From Corydoras sp. C115 (lineage: Eukaryota; Chordata; Actinopteri; Siluriformes; Callichthyidae): a DNA stretch of 64,000 nucleotides. Of this stretch, positions 49,385 to 62,600 are shown one piece after another. The notes under the pieces are model-generated. The model saw nothing but the letters and a program-made list of their open reading frames with translations, was not told the DNA's origin and did not search any database. The stretch is taken from assembly GCA_019802505.1 (NCBI GenBank), contig JAFMOC010000032.1:283501-347500 (forward strand), in the 5' to 3' direction. Within the stretch, counting starts at the first letter, position 1, and every line of letters starts with the position of its first letter. Both the position numbers and the translations under genes were made by a program.

Positions 49385-51249
49385 ATTTTATTATTATTTT
49401 TCATTCATTCATTATCTTCCGCTTTATCCTATATTAGGGTCACGGGGGGTTCCCCATGCCCATACAGGGGAGAACGTTTGGGCCGCTGGGCAGATACCCA
49501 GGACAGGGCGCCAATCCATCGCTGGGCACACACTCACTCACACACACACGCACACATACACACTCTATATGGGGCAATTTGGAGAATTCAATTGACTTGA
49601 TCCATGTTTTTGGACTGTGGGAGGAAACCGGAGAACCCGGAGGAAACCCACGCGGACACGGGGAGAACATGGAAACTCCAACCAAATGGGGATTCAAACC
49701 AGGAATCCCTAGTGCTGAGAGGTGATTGTGCTAACCTCTAAGCCACCGTGCCGCCCTGTGTATATATTCATTCATTCATTATCTCCCGCTTTATCCTCTA
49801 TTAGGGTTGCGGTGCGGTTCCCCATGCCCATCCAGGGGAGAACGTCTCGGGCGCTGGGCAGATAGACCCAGGACAGGGCGCCAATCCATCGCTGGGCAAC
49901 ACACTCACTAATAACAGACACACTCTATATGGGGCAATTTGGAGAACTCAATTAACTTGATCCATGTTTTTGGACTGTGGGAGGAAACCGGAGAACCCGG
50001 AGGAAACCCACGCGGACACGGGGAGAACATGGAAACTCCAACCAGATGGGGATTCAAACCAGGAATCCCTAGTGCTGAGAGGCGAACGTGCTTACCTCTA
50101 AGCCACCGTGCTGCCCGATATATATTTTAATTAATTAATTTTTTTCTTGCAGCCCTATCCAGCTCAGGCTTTCATCAAGTATTCTCTTCCCAAGGCTCCT
50201 GGCCAAAAGAGCGTGGAAATTGTAAGTAACTTGTTTTTAGTTGCTATACAGATATCCTTTGTATTAAAGACCGAAATCAACACTGCCAACTACATAATAA
50301 ACCAAAGCTGTAGGTGAGATTAGTTAGTATTTTAGCAGCACATTGTATTATCTCATGATTCTAGTGCAGACGAGCAACATGATCAAGCGGCAGAAGAAAA
50401 ATGTCAGAAAGTGGAAAGTAAACTATTTACTAGTGTAATTGAGCTAAACCTACATCAATACTACATAGTTGCTTATTCATTTGTTCAATAAATTGTATGT
50501 CAGATATGTCTATATATTATACTGATCATATGTCATATATTTTATTTTTAGTATTACCCATATGACTTCATGAAGCATGAGGTAACACATTGCCTTCCTA
50601 TTTCAGATTTTTGCTCTGTTTGGACTCTTAAGTGATCTTTAATTTTTTTAATTTTCAGATAATGCCAAACCCATTGCCTCAAATCCCAAACGTAAGAACC
50701 TCAGATTTTGCTTGTGCAGTTTTTTTTGTTTTTTTTTTGTATCAGATATTAAAATATCATATAATAGTATATATATATATATAAATAATTCTTACATTGA
50801 AATATTTGTGTTCATGTCTTCACTTTTCGATACAGATCTTCCCCTTCAACTTCCCACCACAGGCTGGTCCCCAGCAGCAGCCTCCCAGGGTAAGACTGTC
50901 TGTATGATATTGAAATATTCACTAAGCACTTATAAGGAACTTATTTTTATCCCACTAATGGTGGGGGAGTGCTGGGTGGGTGCTGGAGCCTATCCCAGTG
51001 GTCATGGGGCAAATGCTGGCAAAACACCCTAGACAGGTCACCTGTATGTCACATGGCTCTTATGCATATGCTCACACCTGGAGCAATTTTTTATCATTAG
51101 TATATTTTTGTGGTAAGTGAGAGAGAGTTTACAGATGAAATTATGTTCTCATTATAGCAGGCTGCTCCTCCACAAAATGATCCTCAACAGCAGATTCAAC
51201 AGGACCAACAAGTGCCAGTAGGCCAGGTAGTGCTTTCTTATTCTTTCTC

Positions 51250-51297
<48 letters not shown>

Positions 51298-51376
51298 TAA
51301 AATGTTACAATTCAATATTTTATTATAAATTACATTTATTTTTAAACACTCTTTGTTCTTACTATTTCAGCCGTAA
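47592..51376 (+). CDS. odam: Odontogenic ameloblast-associated protein-like (P/Q-rich SCPP)
   Basis: Coding exons: 47592-47645, 47838-47903, 48331-48408, 48526-48579, 50153-50221, 50552-50581, 50659-50691, 50836-50889, 51158-51226, 51371-51376. They give about 170 residues with every intron phase 0. Exon 2 is a signal peptide (MFGSILCICFVAAASAAP). The rest is Pro/Gln-rich. The segment KYSLPKAPGQKSVEIYYPYD resembles the conserved ODAM stretch that precedes its YYPVY motif, and the C-terminal part is Gln-rich. A non-coding exon 12 from 52164 carries AATAAA at 52494-52499. ODAM is a secreted matrix protein of tooth and epithelial attachment surfaces. An alternative is another P/Q-rich SCPP such as scpp5; the gene name is about 65% likely and SCPP membership is firmer. 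Confidence 0.75.
48626..48726. repeat. (TA)n followed by poly(T), in odam-like intron
   Basis: TA repeats to about 48702, then about 24 T. Confidence 0.95.
49308..49378. repeat. (TA)n microsatellite in odam-like intron
   Basis: About 71 bp of TA repeats directly before a SINE. Confidence 0.95.
49402..49756 (-). mobile_element. tRNA-derived SINE in odam-like intron 5
   Basis: Full-length minus-strand copy, with the tail complement at the left and the GGGCGGCACGGTGG head complement at the right. Confidence 0.9.
49769..50116 (-). mobile_element. Second tRNA-derived SINE, 36 bp from exon 6
   Basis: Full-length minus-strand copy just 12 bp after the previous one and ending only 36 bases before exon 6 of the odam-like gene. 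Confidence 0.9.
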
Positions 51377-51738
51377 ACATGCAAGGTATGTTATTTTTAA
51401 ATAATTTGCATCTTTTATGGAACTTTGCTGTTATGTTCATTTAGTTTATGCTCATCTCTCGGTACATGGGTGTGCAACATTGATCAGAGTAAAAACTGCT
51501 CAGATACAATTTATATGCCCAGTTATGATCCTTTAATTTTGTCTATATTTGAATAAAGCTTTTTAGACTGTTTAAGAAGCTTATTTAAGCAGTAATTGAC
51601 ATAAAGACACACTCTGTACAACTGTGGAACTGCTAATGCAGCACAATTTGTCCTAACTTGTCATGTTCTGCTATATTTATGTGATTTTAGATTTTGGAAT
51701 TTTTAATCATCCAACTGAATTTGCAAATACACTGAAAT

Positions 51739-52063
51739 TCATTCATTCATTCATTATCTCCCGCTTTATCCTCTATTAGGGTCATGGTGGGGTTCCCCAT
51801 GCCCATCCAGATACACCCAGGACAGGGTGCCAATCCATCGCTGGGCACACACTCACTCACACAGACACACTCTATATGGGGCAATTTGGAGAATTCAATT
51901 GACTTGATCCATGTTTTTGGACTGTGGGAGGAAACCGGAGAACCCGGAGAAAACCCACGCAGACACGGGGAGAACATGAAAACTCCACCCAGATGGGGAT
52001 TTGAACCGGGAATCCATAGAGCTGAGAGGCGAACGTGCTAACCACTAAGCCACCGTGCCGCCC
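51739..52063 (-). mobile_element. tRNA-derived SINE with 12-bp target duplication
   Basis: TACACTGAAATT occurs at 51728-51739 and again at 52064-52075. The element sits in the last intron (3' UTR intron) of the odam-like gene and lacks part of the middle (the GGGAGAACGTTTCGGGCGCT block). Confidence 0.92.
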
Positions 52064-52499
52064 TACACTGAAATTGTTTTAATAATATGTTAAGTCTAAT
52101 AATATGCTTGTTTTATTATTTATTGTTTTTTAACAATTTATTATTATTATTTTATTTTAACAGGAATGTTCCTGACTTGACACCAAGGCTGTAAGAAGGA
52201 TGATGCTTCTATTAAAAAAAAAGTGCTTGGATATACATATATATTTTAATATATCTATTTATATAGTATAAGTAATTTACCTTCAATAGATGAAGCAACT
52301 CTATTATTAGTTTTATAGAAAACACATTTTTGGGCCTATTGGTGATTATTATATTGTTTAGAAGAAAAATATGTAACCAACATGACATTACAGCTCACGC
52401 AGGAATTTGTATAGGACTCAATATAGATGTTTCTTTTTCTGATATTTGACAGAGGTCAGTTGTGTGTAGTATGTGTTTCGTGCCAGAATGCAAAATAAA

Positions 52500-53730
52500 A
52501 TAAAAGTTCATACTTACCTTTTTGGTTTGTCTTTTAATTGAACTCTTAAGATTGTCAATGTAAAATTGAAAGATCTATGTTTTATTTCAAGTTAATCACA
52601 TCTGTGTTGGTGCAGAACTAACAATAAATAATCCACCACCCAAATGATACCTGTTCTGTGATAGTACTGAGCAATAGAGAACAGAGAACCAACAGGGACT
52701 AACAAAAACAAAGAGAATAGATTACAGACTACATTTGTAAAACTAAAAAGTCCATCTATATGGTAAACGGAGGAAATAGAGAATAGAGAAAGAAGGGGTG
52801 TGTCCTAACTTTAAACTTGTACTGTATATTAAATGTACACTTTGTAGCGTACTAGTTTGACATTTTTCTTACATAATAACGTGGTGTAATTTGCCATATC
52901 CTGTTATTAATTTGAGGTTATGTTTACCTAATTTTAGAACCTTCATAAGATGGATTGATTATGTTCTAATATAAATATAAAGTCTTTTTCTCATGACTAT
53001 ATAAATGTAAAATCATGTGTCATGGGGCTTACCTTGTGGCTTCTTCACAAAACTGAACTGGAACAGAAAACAGTTTTTGCCAAAATGTTGCCACAAAATC
53101 TGTAGCATATAATTTCCTAAAAAGTTGTTGTATGCTGTAGCATTAACATTACAGTCAAATGCGGCCTAGCCTGAGAAAGGAAGGCTTTGCACCGACCTCC
53201 GGCCTTATACTTTATTTTTAGCCCTGAGTTAAAATAGACTATAAATAAATAAAAATAGATAAGCAGCAGAATCCCTATTACACCCCATATGATTGACACC
53301 GGGCTTAACAATGCATAAACCGAGCAAATGAAACCACCGAGAGATCAGTGGAAGGTTGAAAACATTTATAAGCCAAAAGTAAAAAGAAAGTTCGGTCGAG
53401 GGTGTTATTAACTCATTTTTGAAATTTGAGTACCTACATCTCCTTTAAGCTCTCCTTTAATTAGCAGCCTTCCTCATTATAGGTTTCTTCAGAAATGTGA
53501 AACAAAGCTCACAAACAGCAGCTTCGAGCGCTTGTGTTAATTTTCCAAAGCATATTGCCAAGAGTCACACTGAATTAAGTGTTAGGTATTGCTCTGTACT
53601 TTTTGAAAAAGTGCAAACAAAGCAAAATGTGGAACATATAATTGTACATAATAAACCAATAATACTGAGCAATTTAAACATTTCAGCTTTTCCGAGCTGA
53701 CTCAGGATTGGTTCATTGCTGCAGCGGTGT
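52500..53730. other. Intergenic
   Basis: No gene or clear repeat seen between the odam-like gene and the acidic gene. Confidence 0.5.
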
Positions 53731-53808
53731 GTATATATTGCTTAATCTCTGTGGGGAAAATACAATTTCTTTGTCTGTTATAGAGTCTGCAGATTGGCCA
53801 TCGTGGAG
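53731..53808 (+). promoter_or_regulatory. TATA-like site and exon 1 of the acidic SCPP gene
   Basis: GTATATATTG at 53731. A non-coding exon 1 probably starts near 53760 and ends at 53808 before GTAAGT. An ATTGG at 53707-53711 lies upstream. Confidence 0.5.
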
Positions 53809-53943
53809 GTAAGTAAAGTGAAGTTTAGTATTATTTTTTCTTTGCTCTCCTAAATTTATAAATAAACCTTTGTAAGGTGATTTTTTTTTATTTACTCAAC
53901 TATATATTAATCTGGTGGTCGTTTTTCATATCCCAAGATCAGA

Positions 53944-54426
53944 ATGAAATTTCTGGTGTTCTTACTGTGCTTGATGGCTCCCTCAGCTGTAAGTCTGTGT
54001 ATATACTGAACAAACTGTAAGTATATTGTTTGTGTACAGTCTTGTCGCTGATAAAAATGCTGTTTTATGTTTTGCTTTGCAGGTTGCTGACAGTGACAGT
54101 GATGAGGTAAGTCCTAAAGGTGCCATGCGGTGCATTGAGTTGAAATTTTAATTCTTAATTTATTCCTATAAGACCCTATAATCTATAACATCCCTAATTT
54201 TTATGCCAATTCGATTTATCACACATTAGTATTTGTGTCTGCCTCTTGTCGTATCCTATTAGAATACAGAATTTGTAATTAAATTAAAATTTAAATAATT
54301 AAATAAATGGTTCTTTACAGTGGCACGTGTAACATCTGTAACTTAAAATCCTTAAAGATCTGTTGTGTTTTTTAACACTATTTCGAATTTGTCTTTTAAA
54401 CTAAACTAAAATAACATCAATAACAG

Positions 54427-54524
<98 letters not shown>

Positions 54525-57500
54525 TGCACAGGAACTGCACAGGAACTATAATCTGTATTTACAATCTGCAAATTGTTTTGTTCTTGTTTTTAACATTGTG
54601 TACCAGCAGATAAAAGCCCAGACACATAGCATCATGCAGTTAATAGAACTGTACCGTATGTATGGAGAGCTGTGGCAGCAGGTCAGGGCTGATCTTATGA
54701 TGATTTATAAACCAAAGATTATAAGTCTATTTATAGATACATATTTCTTTTTCTTCTATGCTTTAGGGGTTAAAAGTACCTCCTCCACCAATTCCACCGC
54801 AGGTAAAACTCAATTGCACAGCTTGTTTTAATAGTTTGTTAAGATAAGATAGAAACCTTTTATATAGCGCTAGTTTTTGGAGATTTGTGGAGATGAAGTG
54901 TCAGTTAGCAAATAAAATGAAATAAAAGTCATGAGCAAAATTAAATTGGTTTATTTTGACTATAACCATCCGAATTCCATACTCTGTATTGAGTTTCCAC
55001 ATGTTCTGTTTATCGTTCATTATTGTTATCACCTGTTTATATTGTATATCAGTTTATTACTTTCCTTCCCATTGGTTTCCTCTTCCTGTTTTGTTTACTA
55101 TTTAAGTCCCTGACCTTGTAATTTCAGTTAGGATCATTTCTTTAGGTTAGATAAACTTTTCCAACTATACTATACTTTTGTTAAAGTGAGCATACAGACC
55201 CTTTAGCTGTTAATGTTAATTCAGTTCATGTGTTCTCTCAAGATCCTTTCTGAAAATGTATGCTTTGTCAGTTCCACCAGGTCTCTTTATGTTTAGCTTC
55301 ACCTGTTCACCTCCCCATCATAACCCCACAATTATGATATGCCCTGCCAGCATATTCAGCCTTATTTTATTCTTTAGTCCTATTAACATTCATTCATTCA
55401 TTATCACCCGCTTTATCCTCTATTAGGGTCGCGGTGGGGTTCTCCATGCCCATCCAGGGGAGAACGTTCCGGGCGCTGGCCAGATACACCCAGGACAGGG
55501 CGCCAATCTATCACTGGGCACACACTCACTCACACAAACACACTCTATATGGGGCAATTTTGAGAATTCAATCAACATGTTTTTGGACTGTGGGAGGAAA
55601 CCGGAGAACCCGGAGGAAACCCACGCAGACAGAACATGGAAACTCCACCCAGATGGGGATTCGAACCGGGAATCCCTAGCGCTGAGAGGCGAACGTGCTA
55701 ACCACTAAACCACCATGCCGTCCTATTCCTTCTTAATCTTTATTATTTCTTATTAAATTTGTGCAACATCTTATTTGCCAATTAGCTTTATATTGATAAA
55801 TCTTGCAAATAGACGTTTTTTCTCTCCTTGCAAATGTAAATGGTATAAAGTTATTTGTGGTGTGTTCACAGAATCGTTGAGGAGTTCTTTAAAAAGCTTC
55901 TAATTTGTGAACCACAACAATACACCAACACAAATTACTAAACAAAATGTTGTGTAGCTCAAACATCAATCTTTTAAGCTTAAATGTCTATTGTCTGTGT
56001 ATAGCCTGAAGCAGACATATTAGAGAGTCATTATACTAAACGAACAATCAAAGCAAATCAAATTTGACTCATGAAACTCATTATTATTGTACAAGTACTA
56101 GCTAGAGCGGTACTGGCTTAGTTTTCCCATAAAGTTTCTCATATCTGTATTTAGTATCAACCTTTATGTTGTTTTCAGAAATACTTCTTTAGTAACTCTC
56201 CAGTGCTATCCACTAGAGGAGATGATTCTGATGACGAAGCTCAGGTAAGTCACTGTATTCTAACTTCACTTAACTTTACAGTTGGATTTTAGTTCTCAGA
56301 ATTATTACCTGCAAAATATTTGATGGTTAAGGATGCATAGGCTGAACTAGTTGTAGGCTAATCAACATTTTTACAAATAAAAGCACATTCCTATATATAG
56401 TATACACAACAGTTTCTTATTAGAAAAAAACAGAATGATACATAAGCATATACAAAGTTTGTTATTTTTCACATTTGTGAATTGTGTAAAGGCGGCACGG
56501 TGTCTTAGTGGTCAGCATGTTCTCCTCTCAGCACTAGGGATTCCTGGTTCGAATCCCCATCTGGGTGGAGTTTCCATGTTCTCCCCGTGTCTGCGTGGGT
56601 TTCCTCCGGGTTCTCCGGTTTCCTCCCACAGTCCAAAACATGGATCAAGTCAATTGAGTTCTCCAAATTGCCCCATATAGAGTGTGTGTGTGTGAGTGAG
56701 TGTGTGCCCAGCGATAGATTGGCGTCCTGTCCTGGGTGTATCTGCCCAGCGCCCGAAACGTTCTCCCCTGGATGGGCATGGGGAACCCCCCCGCGACCCT
56801 AGTATAGGATAAAGCGGGAGATAATGAATGAATGAATTGTGTATATAACAATTACTTTGTACAGGCGGCACGGTGGCTTAGTGTTTAGCATGTTCTCCTC
56901 TCAGCACTAGGGATTCCCGGTTCGAATCCCCATCTGGGTGGAGTTTCCATGTTCTCCCCGTGTCCGCATGGGTTTCCTCCGGGTTCTCCGGTTTCCTCCC
57001 ACAGTCCAAAAACATGGATCAAGTCGATTGAATTCGCAAAATTGCCCCATATAGAGTGTGTCTGTGTGAGTGAGTGTGTGCCCAGTGATAGATTGGCGTC
57101 CTGTCCTGGGTGTATTTGCCCAGCGCCCGAAATGTTCTCCCCTGGATGGGCATGGGGAACCCCCCCCCCCCCCGCAACCCTAATATATAGGATAAAAGCG
57201 GAAGATAATGAATAAATGAATTACTTTGTACAATATAACCTTTACAGTAGTGAAATGCGATGCAAAAGATTAGGAAAAAAAAGCTGGGACAAGGTTTTTA
57301 AAATGTCATAATGTCCCTGTATCCTGAGAATATTCAACTTCATCTACAAATAACATCATTTTAGAAAATAATTACATTCTGCATTATGTATTTCTAAAGC
57401 CTCTCTTTAACGGACTACACCCAGCTGAAGCTGCAATGCCACTGAACTCTGATGAAACCGAAGCAGCAGAAGAGTCTGAAGGTCCAGAAGGAACCGAAGG

Positions 57501-57684
57501 TCCAGAAGGAGCTGAAGGTGCCGAGGGAGTCGAGTCAACGGCTGTTTACGGCACAGAAAATCCATTTGAAACTGAAGCCAACAGAGATTATGCTTCTTCT
57601 ACAGATTTCCCTGCTGGTTATGAAGCTGGTGTAGGAAACACTGATCATGAAATGACAGAAACTCACAACTTGCATTTTCTGTAA
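53944..57684 (+). CDS. Acidic secretory calcium-binding phosphoprotein-like protein
   Basis: Coding exons are 53944-53988, 54083-54106, 54767-54802, 56179-56244 and 57400-57684, giving about 151 residues, all introns phase 0. Signal peptide MKFLVFLLCLMAPSA. Exon 3 is VADSDSDE, a typical SCPP early exon with Ser-x-acidic sites for Golgi (FAM20C-type) kinases. Exon 4 is Pro-rich (VPPPPIPPQ). Exon 5 contains DDSDDE. Exon 6 is Glu-rich, with EGPEGTEGPEGAEGAEG repeats. AATAAA is at 57807-57812. Family membership rests on the exon layout, acidity and the neighbouring odam-like gene. I cannot assign it to a named scpp gene. Exons 1-3 follow the MKF...SA style common to SCPPs. Confidence 0.75.
54429..54522. 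repeat. (TA)n microsatellite in intron
   Basis: About 94 bp of TA repeats in the intron between the acidic exons. Confidence 0.95.
55387..55723 (-). mobile_element. tRNA-derived SINE in intron
   Basis: Minus-strand copy with tail complement at the left and a mutated head (CCATGCCGTCC) at the right. Confidence 0.88.
56491..56830 (+). mobile_element. tRNA-derived SINE with 10-bp target duplication
   Basis: Head GGCGGCACGGTGTCTTAGTG. GAATTGTGTA occurs just before the head and again after the AATGAAT tail. Confidence 0.9.
56864..57219 (+). mobile_element. tRNA-derived SINE with 13-bp target duplication
   Basis: ATTACTTTGTACA occurs at 56851-56863 and again at 57220-57232. It lies directly after the previous SINE, with 33 bases between the two. 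Confidence 0.92.
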
Positions 57685-58427
57685 ACAGTATTAGTTACAT
57701 TTGGTCAGAATATGATTGGTTCTCATTTAATGCTTAATTAAAAATGTTGAGGGCCTACATATTAAGTGTAACTAACAGAATCTTGTTTTCTTTTTTTTTT
57801 TCATTGAATAAAAGTCTACAACAGTTTAAATAATGTGACTGGTGATAAATTAAGTTACGTGATGCCAGGCTACCAGTTAAAACTTGAGTTTTAAAACTTA
57901 TAAAAATGCTGACAGGGCAAATGTGACAACCACTAAGCCACTGTGTTCGACGATACTGTGTAAAACCATATTTAGTGTGCAATCATGTCAGATTTCATTA
58001 CTGTTGCTCAATCTGAGTAAAAAGTGGACTTTTTCACTTAAGCACCTTCGTGCTTGGGGATGGTATCCTACTAGTCATAATTCCTGCCTTTCCTGCCCCA
58101 TGACAAACAACAGAAAGAGAAAACCTTTCTGTATGTTGTTTCTGATGTTGGGCGCTTTCTCCCATAGTCCAAAACCATGCCAATAAATAAACTGTTGATA
58201 CTAAATTGCTTCCAGCTAAGGGTGTGTGAATTTAATTACTTGGCTGTGTGTCTGAACATAGATGGCTGGGTTTGTTGTTCATGCTGGTTCATGGATTCCT
58301 GCATACCATCTAATATGTATTTCTGACAAAAGCACCAAGTGAAAGACTACTTATTTTGTCACAAATTTTTATTTATTTCTCTACAACAAAACTGTAAACA
58401 CACATACAAACACCATAAAAAAAACAA

Positions 58428-58435
<8 letters not shown>

Positions 58436-58504
<69 letters not shown>
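58436..58504. repeat. (TA)n microsatellite
   Basis: About 69 bp of TA repeats. Confidence 0.95.
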
Positions 58505-58507
<3 letters not shown>

Positions 58508-58940
58508 TATAATATGGTAAAATTAAAGGCATTTATTTTTTTACAATCTTATTTTGCAAATATTATGCAAATAAATTCGGACACAAGGATTCTAGCTGCA
58601 TACTTTGCAAACAGAAGTAACATGTAAATGATCAGTGGCTTAGCAAAAAAAAAACTAAAGCAACAATATATTCTACTCTTCAGATTTAGTATTTTAATAA
58701 AAGCTATGTAACAAGTGGCATGAAATTTATCTTATGTTCATGAAAAGAAAATTACAATACAATGGAACTGCAGGATTAAATCTCTACACTCAGCGATATA
58801 AGGAACCAAAACATTAAAAATACAAGTTAATAAAACATTTTTTGGGTGTTTTATTTTTTAGTTAAGAGTTTATTATTCTTTAGTACCTAAAAGATTATAC
58901 TATAATATTGTATATTTTTAAAAGATGCTGATATTAATTG

Positions 58941-58992
58941 ATGGCAGAAACATTCAGGACATCGTGCCAATCCATCATTGTGCACACACGCA

Positions 58993-59057
<65 letters not shown>

Positions 59058-59235
59058 TATAGGGATAAAATTATATGGGGGAATTTGGAGCAGTCAATTT
59101 TTCCCGAATCCATGTTTTTGGACTGTTGGAGGAAATCAGAAAGCCCAAGCCAACATGAGGAGAACATGCAAACTCCCAAACACCCAAATCGTGAATCAAA
59201 TCTGGATCCCCATCGCTGAGAAGAGGGCATGCTAA
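58941..59235 (-). mobile_element. Old tRNA-derived SINE with (CA)n expansion
   Basis: A divergent relative of the main SINE: CATCGTGCCAATCCATCATT, then a (CA)n tract at 58996-59055, then a TCCATGTTTTTGGACTGTTG block. Confidence 0.75.
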
Positions 59236-59612
59236 TTCAATGAAATAGTGTAATTAATAAATGTTTTATTAATTATATTATATATTTTAAATGTAAAAAA
59301 CTCAAAATAATAATTTTATTTTGATATAATAATAATTAATTTGATAATTTCAAAATTCACCAGATCCTTTCATGCAACAATGTCTGTACAAATATCTGAA
59401 AGCCTGATTAAATCAAATCAGCCTTTGAATTCTCAGAGATCATATTATCTTTACAATGCAAACAGCATTAGTTTAAACCATACAGTTTTAAATACTGTAT
59501 AGTGTGCATTCCTATAACACAACATTAACCAAACATGTCAACTAAATGTTTGATTACTTATTTTTTATTTAAATAGATTTTTTTTTTATTGTAACACATT
59601 TGTAATGCAAAA

Positions 59613-62600
59613 TCAAGATTGCATGTTTAGTGTATTAAGTTCCTCCCTACAATCAAGCTCCACCCTCTTACCTTCTTCTTCTCCGTAGCTCTTTTTTCGA
59701 GCCGCACCTCCATTACGGAATGATTTCAGTGATATCCGTGAGAGTGCAGAACTATCAGTCTGTGTGGAACGTCGTCTGGAAGTAGTGGTCTGTTCTGAGT
59801 TGGTGCCGTCGAAAAGCTTGGCCATAAATCCGAGTCCTGCACGCCGGATGTGGGAACTGCCAGCAAATACATACAGTAAAGGGTTCATGCTGCTGCTCAG
59901 GAAAGCAAATGCTGTCACGATGGGACGTACAGGCTTTGCGACGGCTAGAAGATCGGCGTTGTTGTTCAACAGCCCCATTATCTAGATTACAAAAAAGAAA
60001 GAAAGAATTAAAAGTGAAAACACATTTTTTCGATTTTATTTTATGAGTGGTTATCAATTGCATAAGGCACTCTGTGGGGTTACGTCAGCTGTGGTTTTGA
60101 GTTACCAGGCGCACTGATTTGGGTCTATGGGTAAGATTTTAAATAGACCTTTCCTTTATTTATTTATTTATTCATTCATTCATTATTTCCTATATTAGGG
60201 TCAAGATCCAGGAGTACCCAGGACAGGGCACCAAATTATTGCTGGGCACAAACAGACACACTGTTATTCCCATGCAGACACAGGCAGAACATGGAAGAAA
60301 GAAAGAAAAAAAGAAAGAAAGAAAGAAAGAATTTAAAGTGAAAACACATTTTTTTTTAAATTTTTTTTAAATATTTAAAATTTAAAAATTAAAGTGAAAA
60401 CGCATTTTTCTGATTTTATTTTACGAGTGGTTATCAATTGCATAAGGCACTCTGTGGGGTTACGTCAGCTGTGGTTTTGAGTTACCAGGCGCACTGATTT
60501 GGGTCTATGGGTAAGATTTTAAAAAGAACTTTCCTTTATTTATTTATTTATTCATTATTTCCTATATTAGGGTCAAGATCCAGGAGTACCCAGGACAGGG
60601 CACCAAATTATTGCTGGGCACACACAGACACACTGTTATTCCCATGCAGACACAGGCAGAACATGGAAGCTCCAGCCAGAACATGATTAAAATTTGGTTC
60701 CCAAGGGCTGAGAGGTGAACATGGTAACTACTAAGCAACTGTACTGCCTATATAGAACTTACAAAGTTCTAAAATTATTATTGTCAGTTGGTATTGGCGT
60801 CTCATGTTGTACTAAACAGAACCTTCTCTGATTTTATTTATGTTCTTCTTTCCTTTTTTTCCTTAATCTGATCCTACAGGCTGTTTCTCTTTGGTCCACT
60901 TTAATGCTTAAATACTTAAAAGATTAAATAAAATACAGGAAAAATAATATAATATAGCGGCACGGTGGCTTAGTGGTTGGCATGTTCTTCTCTCAGCGCT
61001 TGGGATGCCCGGTTCGAATCCCCATCTGGGTGGAGTTTCCATGTTCTCCCCATGTCCACGTGGGTTTCCTCCGGGTTCTCCGGTTTCCGCAGTCCAAAAA
61101 CATGAATCAAGTCAATTGAGTTCTCCAAATTGCCCCATATAGAGTGTGTCTGTGTGAGTGAGTGTGTGCCCGGCGATGGATTGGCGCCCTGTCTTGGGTG
61201 TATCTGCCCAGCGCCCGAAATGTTCTCCCCTGGATGGGCATGGGGAACCCCCCGCGCGACGCTAATAGAGGATAAAAGCAGAAGATAATGAATGAATAAT
61301 ATAGTATTAATCTAAACAAAATCTATACATGTATTCGAGTAACCAAAACTAATATAGTGAAAGATTAATTATAAAACAATTTATCATCCTAGAGACCTCG
61401 TGTCTGCGTGGGTTTCCTCCGGGTTCTCCGGTTTCCTCCCACAGTCCAAAAACATGGAGCAAGTCAATTGAGTTCTCCAAATTGCCCCATATAGAGTGTG
61501 TATGTGTGAGTGAGTGTGTGCCCAGCGATGGATTGGCGCCCCGTCCTGGGTGTATCTGCCCAGTGTCTGAGACGTTCTCCCCTGGATGGGCATGGGGAAC
61601 CCCCCCCCACCCCACCCCCCACGACCCTAAAGCGGAAGATAATGACTGGATGAATTATTATCCTAGAGAAGGTTGTTGGGAAAATTTCACAGGCAACTGT
61701 ATGATGTGCATTGGGATCCATGATGTATTATACAGTACCTGTATTATGTTAATTGTGTGGTAGGGCAACCAAAAAACAGCGAAGGTGATGATAATAAGGA
61801 GGATGAGAAGGCTCCCCTTCACACGACCATGAAACATAGCACTTCGCAAACGGCAGACGACACATGAGTAGCACACGATGATGAAAGTGAAAGGGATCAT
61901 GAAACCAAATAATGTCTCCATCATGTACTGGAAGACAGGATGTCCTGTGCTGCCCCAGTGATATGGTATACAGTAGAACAAGGACACATTCTTGTTCGGC
62001 TGCAGATTACTGTTAAAAGAAAGATACAGATAATATATAATATAGTATATATTATTAGTTATACATATGATATAATACATGTCATTCAGATTACAACTGC
62101 CATTAAAAAGGCTTTAAATGGATTAGGAGTCATTGGGAATGTTATGATATTTTAGAAATGCCTGCAAATCAAGCGAAACAGAGAATTCTTGTCTTGTAAA
62201 ATGGACTGAAAGGTTTAGATGTAATCATGGATTAACACTGAATGGTTGCAAGTCTAAATAATATTTATTGTAGCATTACATTCTCCAGAATCTTTTTTTT
62301 CTTTGCTGTGTTATTGTCTTCACTACACAGAACCTATACAGAATGTACACTCCCAATTTTCAGCACAATAACGAAAATCTGATGCTTTAGCTTACTAAGA
62401 TATGGATATTTTTTGCAAATATTCAAATTCTCTATAAATTACCAGTGGGTGGCCCAGTGGTTAGCATGTTCTCCTCTCAGCACTAGGGATTCCCGGTTCG
62501 AATCCCAATCTGGGTGGAGTTTCCATGTTCTCCCCGTGTCCGTGTGGGTTTCCTCCGGGTTCTCCGGTTTCCTCCCACAGTCCAAAAACATGGATCAAGT

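Larger units (their letters stand above)
57813..59612. other. Intergenic between acidic SCPP gene and GPCR
   Basis: Contains (TA)n at 58436-58504 and an old SINE with a (CA)n expansion at 58941-59235. No gene seen. Confidence 0.5.
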
